Source: Sphingobium sp. AP50 (GTDB taxonomy: Bacteria; Pseudomonadota; Alphaproteobacteria; Sphingomonadales; Sphingomonadaceae). From it: a stretch of DNA of 64,000 nt. The DNA is taken from assembly GCF_900109095.1 (NCBI RefSeq), contig NZ_FNYZ01000001.1, positions 806,001 through 870,000 of the forward strand, read 5' to 3'. The position numbers and the translations under genes were made by a program. The stretch's first letter is position 1, and each line of letters begins with the position of its first letter. This document shows, one piece after another, positions 17,039 through 25,242 of the stretch. The notes beneath the pieces are model-generated. The model did not search any database, was not told the origin of the DNA, and saw only the letters and a list, made by a program, of their open reading frames with translations.

Positions 17039-18067
17039 TCAATAGGCGCGTGCTATAGCGAATTCGACCGCTTCGATAAGGGCCGCTTTGGCCGCGCCGG
17101 CATCGAACCGGTCCAGCGCGTCGATCGCTTGTTTTCCATAATGGCGCGCCCGCGCCATCGTGTCGGCGATCGCGCCGGTCTGGCGCAGCAGGCCGGTGGC
17201 ATGGGCCAGATCATCGTCGCTGATCTTGTGCCCGGCAATCGCGGCCTTCCAGAATGCCTTGTCCGCGTCGGACCCGCGCGCATAGGCCAGGATCACCGGC
17301 AACGTCACCTTGCCGTCGCGGAAATCGTCGCCCGCATCCTTGCCCATCGTCGCGCCGTCCGATTCATAATCGATCGCGTCGTCGATCAGCTGGAAGGCGA
17401 TGCCGAGGTTGCTGCCATAGAGGTCCAGCGCCTGTTCTTCTTCCTCGCTGCGGCCCGCGACCACGGCGGAAATGCGGCAGGCCGCGGCGAACAAAGCAGC
17501 CGTCTTGGCGCCGATAATGTCCAGATACTGCTCTTCGCTGGTGTCGATCTTGCGCTGGGCGGTCAACTGGTTGACCTCACCCTCGGCAATCACGGCCGAA
17601 GCGTTGGACAGGATATGGAGCACCTTGAGCGACTCCGCCTCGACCATCAGCTCGAAAGAGCGGGAGAAGAGAAAGTCGCCCACCAGCACGCTGGCGCTGT
17701 TGCCCCAGATGATATTGGCGGTCTTGCGGCCCCGGCGCAGCCCCGATCCGTCGACCACATCGTCATGCAGCAGGGTGGCAGTGTGGATGAACTCGACCGC
17801 AGCGGCCAGCTTGTAATGGCGATCGCCCGTGTATCCGACCAGATCGGCACAGGCCAAGGTCAGCATCGGCCGCAGCCTCTTGCCGCCGCCTGCGATCAGA
17901 TGGCCGGCCAGTTCGGGGATCAGCGGAATGCGCGACTGCATCCGGTCGATGATGACCGCATTCACCTGCTCCATGCCGCTGGCGACCAGATTCAGGATGG
18001 GCGTGAGCGAAGGCTCCGCCTTGGCGCTACCGATGGGATCGACATTATCGGGGGCAACTGCTGTCAT
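17039..18067 (-). CDS. ispB: Polyprenyl (octaprenyl-type) diphosphate synthase
   Basis: 342 residues, trans-isoprenyl diphosphate synthase. It elongates farnesyl/geranyl diphosphate with IPP to make the ubiquinone side chain. First Asp-rich motif DDVVD at 102-106, second DDAID at 229-233, GGGKRLRP near 61-67. Final chain length cannot be set reliably from the sequence; sphingomonads usually carry Q-10, so a decaprenyl product is possible. Starts 60-odd bases from the divergent chorismate mutase, so the two share a promoter region. Confidence 0.92.
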   Translation of the reverse strand: MTAVAPDNVDPIGSAKAEPSLTPILNLVASGMEQVNAVIIDRMQSRIPLIPELAGHLIAGGGKRLRPMLTLACADLVGYTGDRHYKLAAAVEFIHTATLLHDDVVDGSGLRRGRKTANIIWGNSASVLVGDFLFSRSFELMVEAESLKVLHILSNASAVIAEGEVNQLTAQRKIDTSEEQYLDIIGAKTAALFAAACRISAVVAGRSEEEEQALDLYGSNLGIAFQLIDDAIDYESDGATMGKDAGDDFRDGKVTLPVILAYARGSDADKAFWKAAIAGHKISDDDLAHATGLLRQTGAIADTMARARHYGKQAIDALDRFDAGAAKAALIEAVEFAIARAY

Positions 18068-18172
18068 GGCGCGTCATGTGGCGCTGCAAAATGTGAAAGG
18101 CAAGCGGGAATAGCTTGCGCGAGCGGCCGGATGCGGCAAAAAGCGCGCGATCTGGAACCGGAGACTATCCAA

Positions 18173-18451
18173 GTGGACGACACATTGAACCGCTATCGCG
18201 AAAGCATCGACAATATCGACGCGGCGCTGGTGTTCATGCTGGCCGAACGGTTCAAGATCACGCAGGCCGTGGGCGAGCATAAGGCGACTCACGATCTGCC
18301 CCCGGCCGACGCGGGTCGAGAGGAACGCCAGATCGCCCGCCTGCGCCAGCTCGCGCTCGACGCGAAGCTTGATCCCGACTTCACCGAAAAATTCCTGCGC
18401 TTCATCATCGACGAAGTGATCCGCCACCACGAACGCCTGCGCGAGGGCTGA
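18173..18451 (+). CDS. Chorismate mutase (AroQ type)
   Basis: 92 residues from GTG at 18173, which has GGAG nine bases upstream; an ATG at 18131 would add 14 residues and lacks a ribosome-binding site. All-helical AroQ fold converting chorismate to prephenate for Phe/Tyr synthesis. Key residues seen: RYRESIDNIDAALVFMLAERFKIT with Arg and Asp, KATHDLPP, and a C-terminal RLRQLALDAKLDPDF helix. Cytosolic, stand-alone domain. Confidence 0.9.
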   Translation: MDDTLNRYRESIDNIDAALVFMLAERFKITQAVGEHKATHDLPPADAGREERQIARLRQLALDAKLDPDFTEKFLRFIIDEVIRHHERLREG

Positions 18452-18459
18452 CAGCGTTT

Positions 18460-18529
18460 CGTCATTGCGAGCGAAGCGAAGCAATCCACTGGCGCGCCGA
18501 TGGATTGCTTCGCTTCGCTCGCAATGACG
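18460..18529. repeat. REP-like palindrome, family A, copy 2
   Basis: Arms CGTCATTGCGAGCGAAGCGA... and ...CGCTTCGCTCGCAATGACG flank the 12-bp spacer CTGGCGCGCCGA. Lies between the convergent chorismate mutase and cupin_8 gene ends. Confidence 0.85.
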
Positions 18530-18535
18530 GCGAAT

Positions 18536-19480
18536 TTAACCGGCAGGATACCCCTCATGCCCGGCATTCGCCCAATGAAACCCCGTATAGGTCAACATCG
18601 TCGAAAAATTCTCCGACCGCACCTGATGCCACCAGCCGATCGGGATGAACAGCAGGTCGCCCGGCGTCAGCACCACCTCATAACGCAGCACATCGCGCGC
18701 CTGTGGAAACAGCGCCAGCCGCGCCTCATCGGTCACGTCGCGCACATCACTGAACACATGGCTCTTATGCGCCAGTCGCTTTGTCTGTGACGGCGGGATC
18801 AGGATCACCCGCTTGGTCCCCGTCACCTGCGCCAGCAGATTGTTGGTCAGGTCGAAATGCAGAGGGGTGAAGGCGCCCGCCCCGCCGATCCACAACATCC
18901 CCGGCGCGCGCGTCAGATAGGCGTCGATATGCCCTAGATCGGCCTGCAACGGCGCCAGCGCCGGCGCATTGGTCGCGCTGTTCGACGCTGTCAGATAGGC
19001 ATCATTGCCACCCGCCCGCACAGCCGCGATAAACTGGCGGAAGGGCGCGCGCTTGCGATGCTTCTCCTTCTTCAGCTCATAATCCAGCGCCCCGGCGCGG
19101 CCGCCCTGATATTCGATCACCGCGTCGCCGATCGTCTCAGCCAGATAGTCTGGCGTCCAGCGCGTCATCGCCGGCCAGTCCGCCATCATCCCCTTGATCA
19201 GCACCGGCCGCCCGGCGGCATAGAAGCTGTGCAGGAAATCCTCGCCCGAAAGCTGCTCCGCCGTCAGCAGGCCCGACGCATAGGGCGACAAGGCCCGCTG
19301 CCGCTCCTGCACGTCCAGCAACCAGTCCCGCCGCTTCAGCGCCAGCGCATCTTCCGTATTTTGCGGCTTCGGCACAGGCGCAGCCACGCGCGGCGCAGCG
19401 GTAAAGTCGATCTGCCGCAAGGCCATCTGCATCGCCATGTCGGCGGCCTGGGCGGGGAGGGAAGGCGGGCGCTTGCTCAT
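18536..19480 (-). CDS. Cupin-like (JmjC/cupin_8) Fe(II)/2-oxoglutarate oxygenase-type protein
   Basis: 314 residues. RPVLIKGMMADWPAMTRWTPDYL is the entry to the JmjC-like fold. The iron ligands are likely His/Asp in TPLHFDLTNN and the His in PIGWWHQV, with LLAQVTGTKRVILIPPSQ between. Such proteins hydroxylate amino acids, proteins or small molecules; this substrate is unknown. The start at 19480 is chosen because upstream frame sequence has different, low-GC composition. Cytosolic. Confidence 0.85.
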   Translation of the reverse strand: MSKRPPSLPAQAADMAMQMALRQIDFTAAPRVAAPVPKPQNTEDALALKRRDWLLDVQERQRALSPYASGLLTAEQLSGEDFLHSFYAAGRPVLIKGMMADWPAMTRWTPDYLAETIGDAVIEYQGGRAGALDYELKKEKHRKRAPFRQFIAAVRAGGNDAYLTASNSATNAPALAPLQADLGHIDAYLTRAPGMLWIGGAGAFTPLHFDLTNNLLAQVTGTKRVILIPPSQTKRLAHKSHVFSDVRDVTDEARLALFPQARDVLRYEVVLTPGDLLFIPIGWWHQVRSENFSTMLTYTGFHWANAGHEGYPAG

Positions 19481-19728
19481 GCCACCCGATAGCGCGCGAT
19501 CATGACAGCGATGTTGCAGAAGATGACAATGGGATGACGTGAAGGTGCGGATCAATTGTTTCGGGTGAAGTGAGGTGAAGCACTCTTCCGCGTGAATGTT
19601 AGATCCGGTTGGCGTCCCTTCGAGACGTTCTGCCCGCCATCTTCCATTCTCAAGAGCCGACACTCTTGCATATGGCTGGCGCATTTCGTTCTGTGCTGCC
19701 AACATTGCGCTATCCAATGCGGGGCGAC

Positions 19729-20265
19729 ATGATGGTTTTCGGATTCTTCAAGCGAGGCGAGCCGGTCAATTTCGTTCCCACCGTCAAGTTCGACCCCATG
19801 CGCGTCACAGAGGCTATCCGTGCTGATCTTTGGGAGCGCATCCAAGAATTCGAAGATTTGCCCCTAGGAGAGGAGCAGAGGATATTTGATGCCGCCGTCG
19901 TTATGGCCCAGCGCGGACGCGACCTTCACCATCTGGCAAAGACGCTAGAGGAAATGGGCGTCACCAAGAGCCGAGCTTCCTACATAGCCCATTATCTCGG
20001 CAATCGTTCTACCGCGTTGATGGACGTCGCCCGTTCGCGCAGCATCGGGCTTACCGAAGGCAAATGGATGCATTCGGGCGCGGCCTGCTATTGGACGAGT
20101 AATCCCAGTCCATCTGAGAAGGCCATGGATGCGGCACATAAAGTCGCCAGCGGCAAGGTATTCAGGCTCGATAAAGGGCTGAAGATCAACGGTGAGTGGA
20201 CATTTCCCGGCCTAAAACCCGGCTGCAAATGCTGCACCAATGCCATTGTGCCAGGGTTCGACTGA
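19729..20265 (+). CDS. Orphan protein with phage head-morphogenesis (MuF-C/SPP1 gp7)-like C-terminus
   Basis: 178 residues. The C-terminal half reads SRASYIAHYLGNRSTALMD, then W-x-H-S-G, an AAHKVASGKVFRLD block and finally PGLKPGCKCCTNAIVPGF. That order (IAR/H helix, W with S/T, H-x(2-3)-G-x-x-F, PG-x-C-x-C) is the layout of minor head proteins. The usual PGH/PGxxxxCRC ending is only partly kept. No terminase, portal, integrase or capsid genes are nearby. Lower GC than its neighbours suggests transfer. ATG 19729 or 19732 after GCGGGGCG. The assignment is by pattern only. Confidence 0.5.
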   Translation: MMVFGFFKRGEPVNFVPTVKFDPMRVTEAIRADLWERIQEFEDLPLGEEQRIFDAAVVMAQRGRDLHHLAKTLEEMGVTKSRASYIAHYLGNRSTALMDVARSRSIGLTEGKWMHSGAACYWTSNPSPSEKAMDAAHKVASGKVFRLDKGLKINGEWTFPGLKPGCKCCTNAIVPGFD

Positions 20266-20396
20266 TAGCTGATAAGATTGCGGTATGATTTGAGAGCCGT
20301 CGCCGCTGGGACGGCAACTATCTGCGTTTGACCGCCCGTAACCGGACATTTCGCTATCGGCCGATCGCAGCCCACCCACGTCCACCCATCCCCCCC

Positions 20397-21287
20397 CTAA
20401 GCCGGCTCCACAACCTCCCCCTTCTTCCCCTGCGAGCGCCCCAGCAGCACGCCGCCCAGCGCCAGCGCAAAGCCGACCAGTTGCACCGGCCCCAGCCGCT
20501 CGCCGAACAATATCCACGCCTCGATCGCGGCGAGCGGCGGCACCAGCAGCAACAGCATCGACATGCGCGTCGCGCCCTGATGCCGCACCAGCCAGACCAG
20601 CAGGGAGAGGCCTGCCGCCGACAGGCCCAGCACTGACCAACTCAGGCCAATCCACAATATCGGCGCTCCGTCCCAGCGATACTCCCCGACCAGCAATGTC
20701 GCGGCGATCGCCACCAGCGCGCCACCGGCATTCTGCACTGCGCCCGACACCGCGATGCCGTCCCCCGCGATCGCGCCGCGCTGGATCAGCGTACCACCGG
20801 CCATGCCGAGCACCGCCAGCATCCCCGCGACCGCCGGCAACAGGGTGACGCTGCCCGCGCCGCTCCGCTCCAGCGCCGGCATCAGCACGCAGCCCACGCC
20901 GAATATCGCAATGGCCAGCCCGCCCCAGGCCCGCCCCGGCAACCGGTCGCCCAGCAACAGCACGCTCGCCACCGCCACCATCAGCGGTTGCAGCGATCCC
21001 AGCAGCGACATGATCCCGGCCGGCATGCCGTTATTCACCGCCCACCAGCTCAGTGTCAGATAAAAGCCATGCAGCATCGCCCCGGCCATCAGATGCAGCC
21101 CCAGCCGCTTGCCCCGCGGCCAGCTCTGCCGCGCATAGAGCGCAGCCCCGGCCAGCAGCATCGTCGTTGCCGTCAGCCGCAGCGCCAGGATCAGCTCCGG
21201 CGCGCCATGCGGCACCATCGCCCGCGCGACGATGAAGCCGGTGGACCAGATCAGGATGAAGAGGATGGGGGCAATGATAGCAAACAT
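20397..21287 (-). CDS. EamA/DMT family transporter
   Basis: 296 residues, ten predicted membrane helices in two EamA repeats (first from FIIWSTGFIVARA-like start, second from VAGMLAVLGMAGGTLIQRG). Conserved ILFGERLGPVQLVGFALALGGVLL at the C-terminal end. Drug/metabolite exporter family; substrate unknown. Inner membrane. Ends in a short charged tail KKGEVVEPA. Confidence 0.9.
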   Translation of the reverse strand: MFAIIAPILFILIWSTGFIVARAMVPHGAPELILALRLTATTMLLAGAALYARQSWPRGKRLGLHLMAGAMLHGFYLTLSWWAVNNGMPAGIMSLLGSLQPLMVAVASVLLLGDRLPGRAWGGLAIAIFGVGCVLMPALERSGAGSVTLLPAVAGMLAVLGMAGGTLIQRGAIAGDGIAVSGAVQNAGGALVAIAATLLVGEYRWDGAPILWIGLSWSVLGLSAAGLSLLVWLVRHQGATRMSMLLLLVPPLAAIEAWILFGERLGPVQLVGFALALGGVLLGRSQGKKGEVVEPA

Positions 21288-21451
21288 GCCGCCGCCTTTG
21301 GCGCAAGGGCACAGTCCTGTCGAGGCGGCGGAAGGGAGAAGGGGGGCTGCGCTTCAGGGGCGGCCCATCCTATTGGCGTTTGTCTGGGCGGTGTTAGCAA
21401 ATGCGGCATGGCGCGAAGCGGCCAAATCAAGTGGCTGGCTGTCGTTAGCGC

Positions 21452-21850
21452 TCAGCGATTAGATACTGCTTTGGGGAGGATGCGATCCGTAGCTAGGCTT
21501 GCAGCAAGCCCCGTCAGACCTGCTAACATCGCGCCAACCCAGTGCGGAACATCATCAGGCAGAAAAGAAAAGATGCCTAGAAATATAGGAAAGATCAGTA
21601 AGCCCATCAGCGTCACGCGCTTCAAACCCCTCAGATGCTTCCAACTGCCGACGGTGATACGCCATCCGAAGCCAAGCAACATCATCCAACAAAATAGCTG
21701 AATACCCCGCGAGGTCGCGTCGCCTCCCCTGATGGCTGTCAAATTCAGAATTCTGCCATCGCTTAGAAATACCAAGAAGAATATGAGCGCGAGGACGGTT
21801 GCGAACACGCAATTTTCGATCCAGCGCAATGTGGTAGAGGCGATTCGCAT
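21452..21850 (-). CDS. Hypothetical membrane protein
   Basis: 132 residues with about four hydrophobic stretches: CVFATVLALIFFLVFL, GIQLFCWMMLLGFGW, LMGLLIFPIFLGIFSFL and MLAGLTGLAASLA. Start MRIASTTLRW. Lower GC than flanking genes. No family recognised. The regular spacing of membrane helices supports a real gene. Confidence 0.6.
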   Translation of the reverse strand: MRIASTTLRWIENCVFATVLALIFFLVFLSDGRILNLTAIRGGDATSRGIQLFCWMMLLGFGWRITVGSWKHLRGLKRVTLMGLLIFPIFLGIFSFLPDDVPHWVGAMLAGLTGLAASLATDRILPKAVSNR

Positions 21851-22117
21851 TCCGCCAATGCTACTCTTGATCTAAACTTTCGCAATCGAGCGATGATCAC
21901 TGAGTGATTTCTATCGCGCAACGTCTGCAATCGCTGATCACCCTTCCAACGGGAGGGCGTCCGAAACCGCCACCGAGCAGCGGCTTAATGTTTACGTCCT
22001 TGCGTGCTGCCCTCTCGACAGCCTGCTCTGGCTATCGCTTGAAGCGAACCGGTCAGATCAAACAGAGGCGCTCCATGACGCCATGCCGACAGATCGTTCA
22101 GGCAGAATCCGTTTCCC

Positions 22118-22369
22118 CTACCGCAACGCCGCTCCACTCAGCGCAGGGGGATTGAGCGCCATCATCGCGGCCTCGATCATCTGCCGGTGCGCGTCGCTGC
22201 CGCGTGCGACATCGGGCCAGGGCTGGCCGGTTCTGGCGCCATGGCTCTCATGCCAGATCTTGCCGGCGATCAGATCAATCTCTTCGGCGGTGGGCTGATG
22301 TTGTTCAGCCAGACACCGCACTAAAAGCTCATGAAAAAGCTTCCCGGAATTCGCGCGAATTCGGTTCAT
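22118..22369 (-). CDS. Small hypothetical protein
   Basis: 83 residues, MNRIRANSGKLFHELLVRC..., helical, soluble. The ATG at 22369 is preferred: GGAGAGG lies six bases upstream, whereas ATG 22375 would be directly against it. Contains H-x-P-T-A-E-E-I-D and HRQMIEAAMMAL helices. Family not recognised. Orphan in a relatively AT-rich strip between the DMT exporter and ccmB. Confidence 0.55.
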   Translation of the reverse strand: MNRIRANSGKLFHELLVRCLAEQHQPTAEEIDLIAGKIWHESHGARTGQPWPDVARGSDAHRQMIEAAMMALNPPALSGAALR

Positions 22370-22742
22370 GGACATCCTCTCCCGGCGTCGATGTTTCTCG
22401 ACTGCCGTAACGGAATCTGCCCGATTCGCGGGCAATCGTCAATATTCCGGGCGATGAAGAAAATCCGGGCAATATCAATCCCATGGTGAAGACATTATCC
22501 TGAATTAACCGTTCTTCTTGCGGAAACATTTGTCTGCGTAAAAGAAATGAACGAAATTAGCCTACGAGATTTTGGCCCATCTGTCCGTTTTAGCGGTAAA
22601 TTCCTGAACCCTGTCCTAACTATTGCCTGCCTGCGATGATGCACGCGGTTCCATGCTCTCACCCGGCTTTCCGATAGGATCAGGCCCACGCAACAAAATA
22701 TCGGAATTCGCGGGAAATATGCGAAGTTAAGCGCGAGAAATC
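22370..22742. other. 373-bp AT-richer gap containing repeat element G copy 1
   Basis: No gene is convincing here. The right part (22666-22735) is one of two copies of a ~70-bp element described separately. The left part (about 22380-22560) is the upstream region of the small hypothetical gene. Confidence 0.55.
22666..22735. repeat. Dispersed ~70-bp element G, copy 1
   Basis: GCTTTCCGATAGGATCA at the left and ATATGCGAAGTTAAGCGC at the right match 46690-46759 exactly, and the 37 bases between align without gaps (AACAAAATATCGGAATTCGCGGGA against TACAAAATTTCAGAATATACGGGA; each shown with a mid-block identity of most positions). It ends a few bases before the ccmB stop codon (22743). Confidence 0.75.
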
Positions 22743-23390
22743 CTATTCCCGCCCGGCCCGTATCGCCGCGCCACCGGCAAAGGGCGTGATCGCCACCAGC
22801 AGCAATGACGCTGTCCCCAGAAACTTCAGCGCCGCCCCGCTGCCATCGCCCAGCGTCCCCGCGCCGAATATCAGCAGCGGCACCGCCAGCGGCAGCGCCA
22901 GCAATCCCGCCAGCGCGCCGCTCGATCGCAGGCCTGCCGTCAGCGTCGCCACCAGCAGCCCCAGCGCCGCCAGTGCGGGCGTCCCGATCAGCAACCCGAT
23001 CTCCAGCTTCACGATCGTCGCGCCATCCAGCTTCAAAAGCGCAGCAGCGGGCAGGGTGGCGATCATCAGCGGGGGGCCAAAGCCCAGCCAATGGGCGATC
23101 AGCCGGGCGATCACCATCATCTCCTCGCCAATGCCCCGCAGCGCGATCTGGTCCAGCACGCCCGCATCCCGATCCGGCGCGACCAGTCGGTCGACCGGCA
23201 GCAGGCTGGCCAGCAAGGCCGCGATCCACAGCATCCCGCCGCCGGTCCGCGCCAGCAAAGCCGCCTCCGGCCCGACCGCAAAAGGATAGAGGCTGGCGAC
23301 CAGCAGCAGGAAGGCGACCGGCAGCCACAGCCCGGCCGACGCCCAGGCCTGACGCAGGTCGCGCGCCGCCAGCAGCCACAGCAACCTCAT
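22743..23390 (-). CDS. ccmB: Heme exporter protein B
   Basis: 215 residues, six membrane helices. RDLRQAWASAGLWLPVAFLLLV at the start, then LLPVDRLVAPDRDAGVLDQIALRG, the CcmB hallmark, and LTAGLRSSGALAGLLALPL. Permease partner of CcmA in cytochrome c maturation, where the ABC unit releases heme-loaded CcmE. Overlaps the ccmA stop by 4 bp. No ccmC-ccmI in the window. Confidence 0.94.
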   Translation of the reverse strand: MRLLWLLAARDLRQAWASAGLWLPVAFLLLVASLYPFAVGPEAALLARTGGGMLWIAALLASLLPVDRLVAPDRDAGVLDQIALRGIGEEMMVIARLIAHWLGFGPPLMIATLPAAALLKLDGATIVKLEIGLLIGTPALAALGLLVATLTAGLRSSGALAGLLALPLAVPLLIFGAGTLGDGSGAALKFLGTASLLLVAITPFAGGAAIRAGRE

Positions 23391-23998
23391 GCCATTTCCG
23401 CCTGATAGTCGGCCTGATAGTCAGACAGCGTCAGCGTCACCGGCGCTGCGATCGGCAGCGGCTGGTGCGATGCCGCGACCATGATCCCGCCCCGCGCCAG
23501 ATGATCCGCCACCGCCCGGCCGAGCAAATCCAGCGATGCCACGTCCAGCCCGTTGCCCGGCTCGTCCAGCAGCCAGATGCCCGCGCCGCTGGCGATCACC
23601 CGCGCCAGCATTGCCCGCTTGCGCTGTCCGGTCGACAGCATCCGCACCGGCACGTCGGCCAGCGGGGTCAGCGCCATCGCCTCCAGCGCATCCGCCACCG
23701 CCAGCGCCCCGGCCCGGTCCAGCTTCGCCCAGAAATCCAGCGCCTTCGCCAGCGGCAGGTCCATATCCAGCGCCAGCCGCTCGTCCGTCATGGCGATGCC
23801 GCCGCTCTTCTCGATCGTCCCGGCAAAGGTCGGCAGCAGCCCGGCGATGACCCGCAGCAGGCTGGACTTGCCCACGCCATTGGGACCGGTCAGCAGCGCC
23901 CCGTCCCCCGGCGCCAGCGTCAGCGTCACCCCCCGGAACAGCATCCGCCCGCCGCGCAGGCAGGCGACATCGGTCAGGCGCAATCCGGCGCCGGTCAT
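23387..23998 (-). CDS. ccmA: Heme ABC exporter ATP-binding protein
   Basis: 203 residues, ABC ATPase. Walker A GPNGVGKSS (~40), ABC signature LSTGQRKRAMLAR, Walker B IWLLDEPGNGLD. Powers CcmB. The signature is STGQ rather than SGGQ, as in other CcmA proteins. ATGA-type overlaps at both ends: with the metallopeptidase before it and ccmB after it. Confidence 0.94.
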   Translation of the reverse strand: MTGAGLRLTDVACLRGGRMLFRGVTLTLAPGDGALLTGPNGVGKSSLLRVIAGLLPTFAGTIEKSGGIAMTDERLALDMDLPLAKALDFWAKLDRAGALAVADALEAMALTPLADVPVRMLSTGQRKRAMLARVIASGAGIWLLDEPGNGLDVASLDLLGRAVADHLARGGIMVAASHQPLPIAAPVTLTLSDYQADYQAEMA

Positions 23999-24402
23999 AA
24001 TGTGACCATGTCCTCCAGCACATGCATGTCGATGTCGGAGAGGCCGAAATGATGGCCGATCTCATGCACCACGACATGGGTGATCAGCGCATCGAGCGGC
24101 ACGCCCGTCTCCACCCATTCGTCCAGCAACGGCCGCCGAAACAGATGCACGCTGGGCGGCATGTCCCCGGTCTGAGCCTCCTGCCCGACGGACCGGCCGC
24201 TATACAGGCCCGTCAGTTCGAACGGATCGGTCAGGTCCATCTCTTTCAGGATATCGGCGGAGGCAAATTCCTCCACGAACAGCACCACCCCCTCCAGATG
24301 CTCGGTAAAGGGCGCGGGCAGGCGGTTGAGTGCGGCAAGCGCCAGCGCCTCTATTTCCTGCGGCGTGGGAGCGAAGCGGGGTGGTTGACCGTTGAACGAC
24401 AT
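23995..24402 (-). CDS. Metallopeptidase-like protein (zincin, HExxH)
   Basis: 135 residues. The zinc signature is [11 protein letters not shown] near the C-terminus, so two His and the downstream Asp/His of a zincin. Upstream blocks [23 protein letters not shown] and [11 protein letters not shown] match the small MMP-like family often annotated metallopeptidase family protein. Overlaps ccmA by 4 bp, so it is translated with the heme exporter. Cytosolic, no signal peptide. ATG at 24402 preferred; ATG 24408 also possible. Confidence 0.88.
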   Translation of the reverse strand: MSFNGQPPRFAPTPQEIEALALAALNRLPAPFTEHLEGVVLFVEEFASADILKEMDLTDPFELTGLYSGRSVGQEAQTGDMPPSVHLFRRPLLDEWVETGVPLDALITHVVVHEIGHHFGLSDIDMHVLEDMVTL

Positions 24403-24441
24403 GCTTCCCATATAGCGGAAGCTGAACATCGGGAAAGCGAC

Positions 24442-24732
24442 ATGATTACCAGATTGACGGATGAAGAACGCGCCCTCGCGCTGGCGGATTTGCCGCACTG
24501 GACGCCGGTGGACGATCCGGAGGGCATAGCCCGCCGCTTCACCTTCACCGACTTCAACGCCGCCTTCGGCTTCATGACGCGGGTGGCGATCATGGCGGAA
24601 AAGGCGGACCATCATCCCGAATGGGCGAATGTCTACAACCGGGTGGACATTACGCTAACCACCCATGACGCGGGCGGTCTGTCCCAACGCGATATCGATC
24701 TGGCCAAGGCGATCGACGCGCTGGGCGCCTGA
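24442..24732 (+). CDS. 4a-hydroxytetrahydrobiopterin dehydratase
   Basis: 96 residues, DCoH/PhhB fold: [40 protein letters not shown], shown in two blocks here, contains the active-site HHPEW (the usual HHP-x-W). Dehydrates the 4a-carbinolamine formed by phenylalanine hydroxylase, or acts in Moco-linked pterin chemistry. Divergent from the metallopeptidase with a 39-bp gap. Cytosolic. Confidence 0.93.
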   Translation: MITRLTDEERALALADLPHWTPVDDPEGIARRFTFTDFNAAFGFMTRVAIMAEKADHHPEWANVYNRVDITLTTHDAGGLSQRDIDLAKAIDALGA

Positions 24733-24735
24733 TCC

Positions 24736-25242
24736 TCAATAAGTCGCCATGCTTTCGATCCGGTCGTCATAGGTCCGGAGCGCAGCGATCACCGACGGGT
24801 CATTGGCATAGCGCCGCCGCAGCATCGCCAGCCGGGCATCGGTGCCGGTGCACAGTTCCGCGACGCTTTCGGCGATATAGGCGCGCCGTTCCGCGTCATA
24901 GGGTAACTCTCCCCGGAAATGGTCGCACCCGTCGCGGTCGACCATGAAGGCGGTGACTTCCTGCGGGAAAGGATCTGCGGCCAGCCCATCGTCGGATGGC
25001 GGCAGGTCCAGCGCATTGCGCGGCGCAGGCTGGGCGCGGACGGTCACGATCGGGGAGGGCCGTGTCGGTTCGGCGACATTGTCGGGCGGCGGCGCGATCG
25101 CTTCGGGCTGGGCGGCGACGGCAGCCATGACCGGCTGCGCGGCGCCATTATCGGCCTGGGCACTGTCATCGGACGACGAACGACAGCCGGCCGTAAAGGC
25201 CAGCATCAGCATCACCGGAACCAGCACCACACGCCCGCTCAC
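24736..25242 (-). CDS. Putative lipoprotein
   Basis: 168 residues. A short hydrophobic N-terminus (VVLVPVMLMLAFTAGC) ends in a lipobox-like TAGC, followed by a Ser/Asp/Ala/Pro-rich linker and a C-terminal domain with MVDRDGCDHFRGE and ELCTGTDARLAMLRRRYAN. GTG at 25242 overlaps the patatin stop (GTGA), which supports it; an internal ATG at residue 11 is an alternative. Probably inner- or outer-membrane anchored. Family unknown. Co-transcribed with the patatin gene. Confidence 0.75.
   Translation of the reverse strand: MSGRVVLVPVMLMLAFTAGCRSSSDDSAQADNGAAQPVMAAVAAQPEAIAPPPDNVAEPTRPSPIVTVRAQPAPRNALDLPPSDDGLAADPFPQEVTAFMVDRDGCDHFRGELPYDAERRAYIAESVAELCTGTDARLAMLRRRYANDPSVIAALRTYDDRIESMATY

Noticed and set aside
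21904..22155. Plus-strand frame of 83 codons
   Set aside because: Overlaps the better supported minus-strand small gene, no ribosome-binding site, poor composition.
22666..22735. CtrA-type binding site in element G
   Set aside because: Only one TTAA half-site (TTAAC) is present; the second half is too degenerate to claim.
19490..22740. Prophage or genomic island containing the MuF-like gene
   Set aside because: No integrase, terminase, capsid, tail or lysis genes, and the conserved EamA gene lies within the span.
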